DNA of 64,000 bases from Lentisphaerales bacterium. Lineage in GTDB: Bacteria > Verrucomicrobiota > Lentisphaeria > Lentisphaerales > Lentisphaeraceae. Position 1 is the first letter of the stretch; every line of letters starts with the position of its first letter. The stretch spans positions 1 through 64,000 of the forward strand of contig JAKVBD010000005.1 of NCBI GenBank assembly GCA_022446985.1, in the 5' to 3' direction. The notes under the pieces were generated by a model. It made no database searches. It saw only the letters and a list, made by a program, of their open reading frames with translations, and was not told the DNA's origin. Shown piece by piece: positions 54,770 to 62,985 of the stretch. The position numbers and the translations under genes were made by a program.

Positions 54770-55168
54770 TGTTATTCCCGAAAATTTTTCATACATCATA
54801 CAGTTTGGCTTTACAGCCAGGCAGAGCCTCCACCCCAAATACACAGGCAGTATATAGTGCCGCAGTCAGGGCTTGTAAAGCTCTAAATTGTTAAGGCTGT
54901 GTCACAGATAAAATTTTGAATTGTAAATATTTTACTATGAGTCGTGAGTTTTGCGTAATAAAGGGCAGTCAGTAATTTTGTTAGAAATGCCTATTTCCTT
55001 ACACTTGAGGCTGAGAGTTTTAAGAAAAAAATTATGCAATTCAGCTTTACTTTTGGCTGTGCTAGGGCATAATGCGCCTTTTCTGACTCAGGGAGTCTAT
55101 CGGATTTTGTTGTGACTCAGCACTCCCTCAACGCCTCTTGCGCGAATTTATAATAATCAAGGAAATAC
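54770..55168. promoter_or_regulatory. Leader of the SulP transporter gene
   Basis: 400 bp without a gene. A long-range inverted pair AGGGAGT (about 55090) and ACTCCCT (about 55124) flanks TGACTCAG direct repeats and could fold in the leader RNA. It may hold a regulatory structure, but I cannot name a riboswitch class. Confidence 0.4.
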
Positions 55169-56965
55169 ATGTTTCAGTTATTTACTAAAAAACCCAGAAA
55201 CCTGAAAGACGATGTCCTATCCGGGCTGACTGCTGTTCTGACGCTTATACCGGAAGCAGTGGCCTTTACATTTGTCGCAGGTATTGACCCGATGATGGGT
55301 CTTTATGGTTCATTCTTTATAGGTTTTATAACAGCAGCTTTTGGTGGTCGCCCGGCGATGATCTCAGGTGCAGCTGGTTCTATGGCAGTTGTGACAACGG
55401 CCTTCATCATTATGTTTGGTCTTGAGTACCTTTTGGCAGCGGTCGTTTTAACTGGTATTTTGCAGGTTCTTTTCGGAGCCTTTAAAATGGGGAAATTTAT
55501 CCGGCTGTTACCGCACCCCGTTATGCTGGGTTTTGTCAATGGCCTGGCAATCGTCATTGGTATGGCGCAGTTTGGTCAATTTAAGGAAAATACCCGCGTC
55601 GTCTACGACGAGAAACACGAAATCTTCACTTATGCTGGAGATTGGATGGCGTTGACCAGTGCTCCAATGCTGACGATGATTGGCTTAATTGTTTTAACTA
55701 TGGCGATCGTTCACTTTCTTCCTAAGTTCACTAAGGCTGTACCTGCGCCGCTTGCTGCCATTGCCGTTTGTACGATGTTGGTGACATTTACTCCGCTTGA
55801 GTCTAAGCTCGTTCGCGAAGTCGTTGAAGGTCAGCGTTTATCGATGACTGAAAAGGAGATAATTACTGACAATTTCGATGTGATTAAGGATGCCACTCCA
55901 CACGGTAAGTTTACTGAAGTCGCGCATGCCACAGCAGCAGCGAGACCTACAGCAGATCAGATAAAAGCACGCTGGGCTGAAAAAGAAGCTGAAAAAGTTT
56001 CTAAAGGTGAGAAAGATAATGCGGATGCTTTGGACGGAAGTTTGAAAGGAGTGTTACCGACATTACATATTCCTGAGATTTCATGGGATATGGGCGACCC
56101 AGACTCACGAAACGCTCTACTTACGGTATTGATCTTGGCGTTTATTCTTTCCTCTGTGGGCTTGATTGAGACTCTTATGACCATGTCACTTATCGATGAA
56201 ATTACCGAGACGCGTGGTCAGGGTAACCGTGAGTCAGTGGCTCAGGGTGCGGGTAATATTGTCAGTGGTTTATTTGGCGGTATGTGCGGATGCGCAATGA
56301 TTGGCCAGAGTATGATTTGTTTGAACTCGGGCGGTCGTGGTCGAACTTCAGGAATCGCAACCGCGATCTTCATGTTGATCTTCATTTTATTTGCTCCGGG
56401 TCTTATCGAAATGATTCCAGTTGCATCATTGATCGGTGTGATGTTCATGGTTGTTATAGCAACATTCGAATGGTCTTCACTGCGTCTATTTGGCAGAATT
56501 CCAAAATCAGAGATTTTCATAATAATTGTGGTTTCAGCAGTAACTGTATTACTCGACTTAGCTGTGGCTGTTTTTATCGGTATCATCATTGCTGCTTTGG
56601 TTTACGCTTGGAACTCAGCGAAAGAAATCAGTGTTAAAGTCAGTGAAGAGAGTAAAGAGCAAAAGACTTACAACATAGCCGGTAATGTTTTCTTCGGTTC
56701 AATCACTTCTTTCAAAGAGAAATTTGATCCATCTAATGACCCGAAAGACGTCTATATTGACTTTGCAGATGCCAAGGTTTGTGATCACTCTGGTATAGAA
56801 GCTGTTCACGGTTTAAGTGAGCGTTATAAAGCTGTAGGTAAGGTTTTACACTTACGTCACTTGAGTGCTGAGTGTGCGATGCTTCTTAAGAAAGCCGGGG
56901 ACATCGTTGAGGTGAACATCCTTGAAGATCCGAAGTACCACGTTGCGGACGACGCTCTGGCATAG
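55169..56965 (+). CDS. SulP family anion transporter with STAS domain
   Basis: A 598-aa membrane transporter with about 12-14 membrane segments. The opening DVLSGLTAVLTLIPEAVAFT is the SulP signature (PxA in the first helix). Then GLYGSFFIGFITAAFGGRPA and MISGAAGSMAVVTT form the substrate site, and GAGNIVSGLFGGMCGCAMIG a later conserved helix. A hydrophilic insert of ~80 residues (EGQRLSMTEKEIITDNFDVI onward) is longer than usual. The C-terminal STAS domain includes FADAKVCDHSGIEAVHGLSE. SulP proteins carry sulfate, bicarbonate or other anions. AAGGA precedes ATG 55169. Confidence 0.9.
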   Translation: MFQLFTKKPRNLKDDVLSGLTAVLTLIPEAVAFTFVAGIDPMMGLYGSFFIGFITAAFGGRPAMISGAAGSMAVVTTAFIIMFGLEYLLAAVVLTGILQVLFGAFKMGKFIRLLPHPVMLGFVNGLAIVIGMAQFGQFKENTRVVYDEKHEIFTYAGDWMALTSAPMLTMIGLIVLTMAIVHFLPKFTKAVPAPLAAIAVCTMLVTFTPLESKLVREVVEGQRLSMTEKEIITDNFDVIKDATPHGKFTEVAHATAAARPTADQIKARWAEKEAEKVSKGEKDNADALDGSLKGVLPTLHIPEISWDMGDPDSRNALLTVLILAFILSSVGLIETLMTMSLIDEITETRGQGNRESVAQGAGNIVSGLFGGMCGCAMIGQSMICLNSGGRGRTSGIATAIFMLIFILFAPGLIEMIPVASLIGVMFMVVIATFEWSSLRLFGRIPKSEIFIIIVVSAVTVLLDLAVAVFIGIIIAALVYAWNSAKEISVKVSEESKEQKTYNIAGNVFFGSITSFKEKFDPSNDPKDVYIDFADAKVCDHSGIEAVHGLSERYKAVGKVLHLRHLSAECAMLLKKAGDIVEVNILEDPKYHVADDALA

Positions 56966-57010
56966 TAAAATTTACATAGAATTTAGTGGGGTGGAACCAC
57001 TAAAAGCCAG

Positions 57011-57042
57011 CCTGGAAGATTTTTGATCTTCCAGGTTTTTTT
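57011..57042 (+). terminator. Rho-independent terminator after sulP
   Basis: CCTGGAAGAT-TTTTG-ATCTTCCAGG with a T7 tail, 46 bases after the SulP stop. Confidence 0.93.
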
Positions 57043-57114
57043 GGTTAGGTGGGAAAGTAAGAGTTGTAAGTAGCATTATAGTAGTGCTTCAAAAAAAATG
57101 TTTAAAGAGGGCGT

Positions 57115-58137
57115 ATGAGGTTATTCTTTTTTCTACTAGTTGTTCTCGCAACTTCTACATTTGGCCAGACAAAAAATGAGTCCGATATCAAAGCGATTAA
57201 AGCTTATGTGATAAAGATGAACAAAAGGCTTAAGGAGCTCGAAGCCAAGGTTAAAGAGTTAGAGAAAGAAAATAAGGCCTTAAGGGGAAATAACCAAAAT
57301 ATTTCAGCGAACGATGATGCTGTCAGTTATGGATTTGGGAGGAACGCAAATAAAGAAGCGTTGAGAGCTATCACTGTTCCTAGGACATTTAATCATGATT
57401 TAGTTGTAAAGTATCTTGATCAAATTTCTAGAGCAACTAAAAATCAAAGGTCATTTGATCCAACTGACTATCAAGCTTACTTGCTTAAGAAGATACCAAT
57501 GAATTATCTGTCTACAATTTTGAAACATGCAGATTATCATTTGATTCACTATATTGAATATACCTTGCCTGCTCGTATAAGAGAGCAACATAAAGGCATC
57601 GTCCTTAAATATTTGATTAAGTTTCCAGAGCTTTTAAAGACTGTAGCAAGTAGCCCTCAATGGGAGGCTTTAGCCTGGCCAATTGTGATTAAGGGGCTTT
57701 CAACGAAGCAGTATTTACCATCGTCATGGATGCAAATGGCAGTAAAGAAAAATTCTTTGAAAGGAAATCAGGCTTTACAAAAATATTTTGAATCGCGGGG
57801 ATCGGTCGAGGCCCTTAAATATCTTACCCAAACATCGTTATCTTCTCAAGCTATTGAAGCTACTGTTAAAAGAATGTGGCAGAGTAAAAAATTGAGTCGG
57901 TCTCACGAACTAGATTATGCATCATTTTGTGCAGTTCAGTATGGGCATTTGGATGCGCTGGAGCATGTCATTAATCTTATAAATCCTGTAAATAACGCAG
58001 ACGATTATAGTCGTGGAAGAGCTAGAGAGATTTTACTTAGACTTGCCGATACAGATCAAGATGTTGTTTCTTGGTATGAGGCAAATAGAGCTAGACTTCG
58101 CTTTAATAAAAAACGAATGAAGTACGTAGTTTATTAG
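57115..58137 (+). CDS. Secreted coiled-coil protein, tandem paralog 1
   Basis: A 340-aa exported protein of unknown family. The signal peptide is MRLFFFLLVVLATSTFG. A coiled coil of ~45 residues follows (IKAIKAYVIKMNKRLKELEA then KVKELEKENKALRGNN). The rest is helical and rich in Tyr, Leu and Lys. GGGCG precedes ATG 57115. It is followed by a paralog of the same length (340 aa) with a matching start and coiled coil, so the two arose by tandem duplication. They share spacing and probably a transcript. Confidence 0.7.
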   Translation: MRLFFFLLVVLATSTFGQTKNESDIKAIKAYVIKMNKRLKELEAKVKELEKENKALRGNNQNISANDDAVSYGFGRNANKEALRAITVPRTFNHDLVVKYLDQISRATKNQRSFDPTDYQAYLLKKIPMNYLSTILKHADYHLIHYIEYTLPARIREQHKGIVLKYLIKFPELLKTVASSPQWEALAWPIVIKGLSTKQYLPSSWMQMAVKKNSLKGNQALQKYFESRGSVEALKYLTQTSLSSQAIEATVKRMWQSKKLSRSHELDYASFCAVQYGHLDALEHVINLINPVNNADDYSRGRAREILLRLADTDQDVVSWYEANRARLRFNKKRMKYVVY

Positions 58138-58217
58138 ACTCATGAAAGTAGTTTTATTGTTGTTTCTTAGTAGTAGAATCGTACTTCAACATAAAAAACA
58201 TTAAGTCTGAGGGGTGT

Positions 58218-59240
58218 ATGAAATTAGGGTTTATTCTTTCATGTGTACTTACCTTTTGTTCTTTCGGACAAACAAAAGTAGAGTCGGAAATTAAGTCGAT
58301 TAAAAATTTTTTAGTTAAAATGAACAAAAGGCTCACAGAGCTTGAAGTTAAAGTAGCTGACCTTGAAGAGGAAATGCTTACAGAAAGTAAAGAAGCTGTT
58401 TGGTGGTTGAATCCAGAAAGATTTACTTTTAGTGAGAGCGCAAAAAAGGATGAACTCCTGGCTCTGGAAATTCCTGTATTATTTAATTCCAGTGTAGTTA
58501 AGGACTACTTAAAGAAAATTGATCGCTTAACAACTGGGCAAGAGTCAAAGTCTTCTTCCGATTACCAAGTATATCTCTTGAATAAAATACCAGAGCGGTA
58601 CTTTGCGGAAATGTTAAGCAGTCGATTGCTTAATATAAAGTTATATATTGCAGAATCAGTCATTTTAAGGTTTAGGGAAAAAGACGAGAAACTGCTTTAT
58701 CGCTTTCTAGAACAGTACCCTCAATTAGCTCGAGTGATGGAAAAAAAGCCTGACTGGGTTCGCAAAGCCTGGCGGACGCTGATAAAGGGGATTCAATCAG
58801 ATCCTAAGGTGAGTCACTATTGGATTAAGCTTGTAGCAATGGCAGATAAGTCTGATGGTAACTATGTACTTTTAAAATACTTAGAAAAAAACAGATATCT
58901 AAAGAATGTTAAAGAAGTCGAAAAAACTTCCTTGGAACACTCAAGAATTAGAGCTGCTGTAAATGAGGGCTATAGAAATGTAATGGGAAAACGCGGCTTA
59001 GATGGAGATATGAAAGCGTTATGTGCTTTATACGTTGGTAATTTCCATGCTTTATCTCGAATTATTGAGATTCTCAAACAACCAGCTTTCGAGCAAGCTT
59101 ATATAGTTAAAGAGGCGAGGAAAGTTTTAAAAGAAAGAGTCGACACTAATTTGGATATTATTGATTGGTATGAGCAGAATAAAGATAGAATGAGCTATAC
59201 CCCTTCGGATAAAAAGTTTAGAGCTTATTTAGGCAAATAG
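58218..59240 (+). CDS. Secreted coiled-coil protein, tandem paralog 2
   Basis: A 340-aa exported protein. The signal is MKLGFILSCVLTFCSFG, followed by a coiled coil IKSIKNFLVKMNKRLTELEV similar to the previous gene. Further matching segments are SSDYQVYLLNKIPERYFAEM (paralog: PTDYQAYLLKKIPMNYLSTI) and a C-terminal DWYEQNKDRM (paralog: SWYEANRARL). GAGGGG precedes ATG 58218. Function is unknown. The pair may be structural or envelope proteins. Confidence 0.7.
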   Translation: MKLGFILSCVLTFCSFGQTKVESEIKSIKNFLVKMNKRLTELEVKVADLEEEMLTESKEAVWWLNPERFTFSESAKKDELLALEIPVLFNSSVVKDYLKKIDRLTTGQESKSSSDYQVYLLNKIPERYFAEMLSSRLLNIKLYIAESVILRFREKDEKLLYRFLEQYPQLARVMEKKPDWVRKAWRTLIKGIQSDPKVSHYWIKLVAMADKSDGNYVLLKYLEKNRYLKNVKEVEKTSLEHSRIRAAVNEGYRNVMGKRGLDGDMKALCALYVGNFHALSRIIEILKQPAFEQAYIVKEARKVLKERVDTNLDIIDWYEQNKDRMSYTPSDKKFRAYLGK

Positions 59241-59346
59241 AGTAGATGATAAAACTTTATCCGTTAAACATTACCGCAAAGACTTTTGACGAATGACAGG
59301 ATCGCACTATATATAAGGCGGAATTTATAATTGCAGGTAAAAGTAC

Positions 59347-60390
59347 ATGAGCAGAGTTACATTTGAGGAAGGTGTAGAACTTTATAAAAATGCGGATCTT
59401 TTTGATTTGCAGAAGCGGGCTGTTGAAGTTCGAAATGCCAAGAACCCGGCTACTGAAGTTACATATGTCATCGACACTAACCCGAATTATACAAATGCCT
59501 GCGATGCTGATTGTCTTTTCTGTGCTTTCTACAGAAAGCCCGGTGATTCTGAGGTTTATGTAAAGACTCTTGAAGAAGTTCGTCAGTTTATGGCTGATGC
59601 CAAAAAGCTGAATGCGACGACTGTTCTTCTTCAGGGCGGCCTTCACCCTGATTTACCACTTAGCTACTACACAGACATCATCAGTATGACTAAAGAAGAG
59701 TTTCCGGAAATTGTTCCTCACTTTTTCTCTGCCCCGGAAATTCAAAATGTCGCTGAAGTTTGTGGTATGACTGATAAAGAAGTTATACAGGCGTTTTACG
59801 ACGCCGGGCAGCGCTCACTTCCTGGCGGTGGTGCAGAGATCCTTTCACAGAAAGTCCGTAACCGCATTTCTCCAAAGAAGCAGAAAGTCGCAAAGTGGCT
59901 TTCGATTCATGAAGAAGCTCATGAAGTCGGCATGCGTTCGACTGCCACGATGATGTACGGTCACCGCGAAGAGCCGGAAGATGTGATTGAGCACTTAGAG
60001 GCTATTCGTCAGATTCAGGACAGAACAGGCGGTTTCACGGCATTTGTCCCTTGGTCTTACAAAAAAGATAATACCCTTCTTGGAAAGAAAATTACTCGTG
60101 AGACAACTGGTGAAGATTACTACCGGATGTTAGCCATTTCGCGTATTTACCTGGATAACTTTGACCATGTTCAGGCTTCTTGGTTTTCGGAAGGTAAAGA
60201 TGTTGGTATAAAGTCTTTGTCTTATGGCGCGGATGACTTTGGCGGTACGCTCTTTGAAGAAAATGTTCATGCTGAAACTGGTCACATTAACAAGACTTCT
60301 GTTGAAGGCGTTAAGCAGATGATCCGCGAGGGTGGTTTTGAGCCTGTGCAGCGCGATACTTTTTATGAGAGAATCAAAGTTAAGACTTAA
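59347..60390 (+). CDS. mqnC: Cyclic dehypoxanthinyl futalosine synthase
   Basis: A 347-aa radical SAM enzyme of the futalosine menaquinone pathway. MqnC converts dehypoxanthine futalosine to its cyclic form. The cluster motif is CDADCLFCAFYRKP (CxxxCxxC). TTVLLQGGLHPDLPLSYYTD, FSAPEIQNVAEVCGMTDKEV, GQRSLPGGGAEILSQKVR and SWFSEGKDVGIKSLSYGADD are typical MqnC/CofH-family blocks. The length and these motifs fit MqnC better than CofH or MqnE. It implies the organism makes menaquinone by the futalosine route; the other mqn genes are not in the window. It shares a TTAA stop palindrome with the convergent BLUF gene. Confidence 0.9.
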   Translation: MSRVTFEEGVELYKNADLFDLQKRAVEVRNAKNPATEVTYVIDTNPNYTNACDADCLFCAFYRKPGDSEVYVKTLEEVRQFMADAKKLNATTVLLQGGLHPDLPLSYYTDIISMTKEEFPEIVPHFFSAPEIQNVAEVCGMTDKEVIQAFYDAGQRSLPGGGAEILSQKVRNRISPKKQKVAKWLSIHEEAHEVGMRSTATMMYGHREEPEDVIEHLEAIRQIQDRTGGFTAFVPWSYKKDNTLLGKKITRETTGEDYYRMLAISRIYLDNFDHVQASWFSEGKDVGIKSLSYGADDFGGTLFEENVHAETGHINKTSVEGVKQMIREGGFEPVQRDTFYERIKVKT

Positions 60391-60827
60391 GAAGTAATCT
60401 CTTGCTTCAAGTGTAAAAACAAATTTTTGCCGACACTCGGGACCGAATTCAATATATGGCTGGATAAGTGGTTTTGATCAAGAGGCTCGATTTCAGTTAA
60501 ATGTACTTTTAATTCGTCCTCATTAAGAATTTTTCCGGCCATGGACCAGTTCGCAAATGACCGTTCTGAAATTCCTCCTTGATAGAAAACTTCGATGTCA
60601 TGGTGCCTGGGGTCTTTAGAAATCTTTTGAAATAGCTCTATGACCTCTTGTTTGTCGCCTTCAAGAATCTGCACAAATGAGTGACTGTAGTAGATTAGCA
60701 TGCCTGAGATCTGATACTTATAGTTGTTGATCTTAGCGAATTGCAGGATGTCCGCAAGCTCGGACTCTTCAAAACCCTCTTTCGCTGTACTTGTGTACAA
60801 TAATTCGTATAAATTATTACCAGTCAT
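60387..60827 (-). CDS. BLUF-domain blue-light photoreceptor protein
   Basis: A 146-aa protein that is mainly one BLUF domain (flavin-binding photoreceptor). The pattern LYELLYTSTA (tyrosine), ILQFAKINNYKYQISGMLIY (asparagine) and HSFVQILEGDKQEVIELFQK (glutamine of the H-bond switch) is complete. DPRHHDIEVFYQGGISERSF and NWSMAGK finish the fold. There is no output domain, so it is a stand-alone short BLUF. The ATG at 60827 is preceded by AAGGGA; a TTG at 60830 is in frame. It lies near a damaged sensor gene and a response regulator. Confidence 0.88.
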   Translation of the reverse strand: MTGNNLYELLYTSTAKEGFEESELADILQFAKINNYKYQISGMLIYYSHSFVQILEGDKQEVIELFQKISKDPRHHDIEVFYQGGISERSFANWSMAGKILNEDELKVHLTEIEPLDQNHLSSHILNSVPSVGKNLFLHLKQEITS

Positions 60828-61019
60828 CAATTTCCCTTATTCACACTCCCATCAAATTAATGCTATAACAAACACCCCTTTAATTCAATAGTGCCTGTAT
60901 TTGCAGTTCAACGGCAATTTGAACCTCTTTGGCTTGTAATCCTTGGGTAGTTCGCAGCATATTAAAGTAAAAGTGTTTCTAGAAAATCGAGCTTGCCAGC
61001 TTATTTAAGGGTGAATAAA

Positions 61020-61972
61020 ATGGTTAAGATTGGCAATGTTTCTCTGCAGGATAGTATAGAGCGTGGGCGCTCATTGCAGGCCTGTGGAAAATCTTCAGAG
61101 TATCTGGAAGAGTTTGCTGCAAAGACAGTCGACTTTTTATATAGAAATTTTCGTGATGCTTCGGGTAGTGAGGCATTGTCTCTTGTGCGCTTTTTTCACA
61201 CATGTAATTATGAGCCTTTAGATCAGCCTTTGAAAGATTATGTCGATGACAAGTATGAAAAACTTGATCAAGAACAGCGCTACATAACTTTGTTAGCCCA
61301 TCTTTCCCCGGGAGAAAAAAAGCCTGGTGCGATCGGCATAAATCTGTAAACCATAAAGCGATTGCTCTGAATTCAGAATCATTTAAAAAAGCGCCAATGG
61401 TGGCCAACCTCATTCGGCAATTGGGGCTCAGTCTTGCAGATTTAGTCGATTATGATAATCAGTTTTTGATCAGTAGCGATGATTGCCACTTTGGAGTCTT
61501 TCACATAGAAAATGCCGAGGATTCCCCTTATATACCAGACCAGAAAAAAGATGGGTGTTAAATCGGTAATTGGCCTCGGAGGAATTCTTCCAAAAGGCGA
61601 TGTCTTTGCTGTTGTGATTTTTTCAAAATGTGAAATATCGAGGGAGCAAGCAGCACTCTTTAGACTCATTGCTTTAAATATTAAAATCGCCGCCTTACAT
61701 TTTGCCCAGCAAATTTTTGAGCCTGCAGCAAAGAAGACAACATTAGATTTTGCGGCATATAACAAAATTTTGGAGCTTTAAAGTGAGTGCTTAGAACAGT
61801 TGTTGACGATTCAAGAGGATATAAGTATATCGCAGATGCAGCAGATCCTCCGTGAGCAGGAGCAGCAGAATCAATTAATAGTTTTGCTATAGATGAGACT
61901 CCGCAGTATTTACAGGATTTTCTCTACTTTTTAGAGGAGATGAACTTAGGAGAGTTCAGTGATTTAAAATAA
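61020..61972 (+). pseudogene. Broken sensor-like protein (multiple frameshifts)
   Basis: Three or four frames together read as a ~310-aa sensor-like protein. Frame one (from ATG 61020) has LYRNFRDASGSEALSLVRFF and ends at TAA 61349. Frame two picks up at KSVNHKAIALNSESFKKAPM and goes to FHIENAEDSPYIPDQ, ending at TAA ~61562. Frame three has VKSVIGLGGILPKGDVFAVV and IFSKCEISREQAALFRLIAL. The tail has a glutamine-rich coil, then ETPQYLQDFLYFLEEMNLGE to 61972. The blocks FYRsFRD, LVRFF, SPYIP and G(G/L)LPKGD occur in this order in proteins of a known sensory family (some with kinase domains). The original protein was probably a signal-transduction input module. Confidence 0.62.
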
Positions 61973-61982
61973 ATAGGTGACT

Positions 61983-62220
61983 ATGGATAAAGCAGTAAGG
62001 GCTTCGGATAAGCCAATTGCAGTCGATGTTGAGGCCGGTAAAAGTTATTTTTGGTGTGCGTATGGTAAGAGTAAAAAGTAATCTTTCTGCTATGGTGCCC
62101 ATAGTGGAAGCGGTTTTACACAGCATGTGTTTAAAGCAGAAGAAAGTCGAAAGGTTATCTTTTGTGCCTGTAAGCAAAATAGTAAGGCCTCCTCTGTGTG
62201 ACGGAAGTCACTCTAAGTAA
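61983..62220 (+). pseudogene. CDGSH iron-sulfur protein, degraded
   Basis: Reading past one stop and one frameshift gives a two-motif CDGSH protein of ~79 aa. The first part has KSYFWCAYGKSKK, then TAA (expected to be a sense codon), and CYGAHSGSGF, with the CDG of the first motif changed to CYG. VFKAEESRKVIFCACKQNSK follows, then after the shift PPLCDGSHSK to TAA 62220. CDGSH proteins hold a 2Fe-2S cluster with three Cys and one His. The first cluster site has lost its aspartate, so the gene is inactive or rapidly decaying. Confidence 0.78.
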
Positions 62221-62594
62221 GCTTGGCTGTCTGCTGGTATGAGCATTGAATCCAGGGTTTTGATAAAGAGTTTGTGGTTTAGTGGTTTCATAAGAATCTG
62301 ATCAAAAGTGCTTAAAGCATTTTTTTCTTCCAGATGGTCCATTCCGACTGCTGTAACAGCAACGATTAATTGACTTGGTTTGTTCTTTTTTATATGCCTT
62401 GTAGCAGTTATTCCATCCATGCCCGGCATATTGATATCCATGAGGATAATGTCGTAATCGCAACGCATCGCCATGGACACACCATCTTTTCCATTGACTG
62501 CATAATCGATTTCGACAGCTGGATTGTATTTTCGCAGAAATCCAGTGACGACTAGAGCGTTTATCTCGCAGTCTTCGACTATTAATATTTTCAT
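62208..62594 (-). CDS. CheY-like response regulator
   Basis: A 128-aa receiver domain. The acidic pair is VEDCEINAL (ED), the phosphoacceptor D is in LMDINMPGMDG, the threonine in VTAVG and the lysine in LMKPL. There is no output domain. TAAGGA precedes ATG 62594 with acceptable spacing. It ends inside the 3' end of the CDGSH pseudogene (13-bp overlap), so it was probably separate from that gene. Partner kinase is unknown. Confidence 0.9.
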   Translation of the reverse strand: MKILIVEDCEINALVVTGFLRKYNPAVEIDYAVNGKDGVSMAMRCDYDIILMDINMPGMDGITATRHIKKNKPSQLIVAVTAVGMDHLEEKNALSTFDQILMKPLNHKLFIKTLDSMLIPADSQAYLE

Positions 62595-62985
62595 TTTTAT
62601 ATTCCTTAAAGAGTACCCGTTTTCCCTGAGTAATATATAATACAGGATCCCGGAAACCGATGCAAATTTTTATCGACTCTTCACTTTTAATATTTAGATT
62701 TAGTTTAAAAATATGACTTTATTAGTCTTCCCAAAACCGGGCCCTGTGGTCGTGGCCATCTGCTGTAGGCTTTGCCGTTTCAATATGAAATACCGTGAGT
62801 TTTCTCTGCTATTCTAGCCCAGGTTATCCTATCATGCTATGTAATTTACTTTATTTCTGTTCACAGTGTTATGAACTAAAAAATCACGCAGAACGGCGCA
62901 GAGTTAAGCCTTTTATATTAAGGATTGCTTAGGCTCCCTTTTAGAGAGTAATTCGAAGCCACGTCCTATCGGCATGGATCTTTAC
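62595..62985. other. Gene-free intergenic region
   Basis: No gene. It contains a CACGCAGAACGGCGCAGAG fragment that resembles common dispersed repeats, and several dyads. It lies upstream of the response regulator (minus strand) and downstream of the sigma-54 activator. Confidence 0.5.

Noticed and set aside
59257-59646. A 129-aa minus-strand frame over the start of mqnC
   Set aside because: It is antisense to a convincing radical SAM domain.
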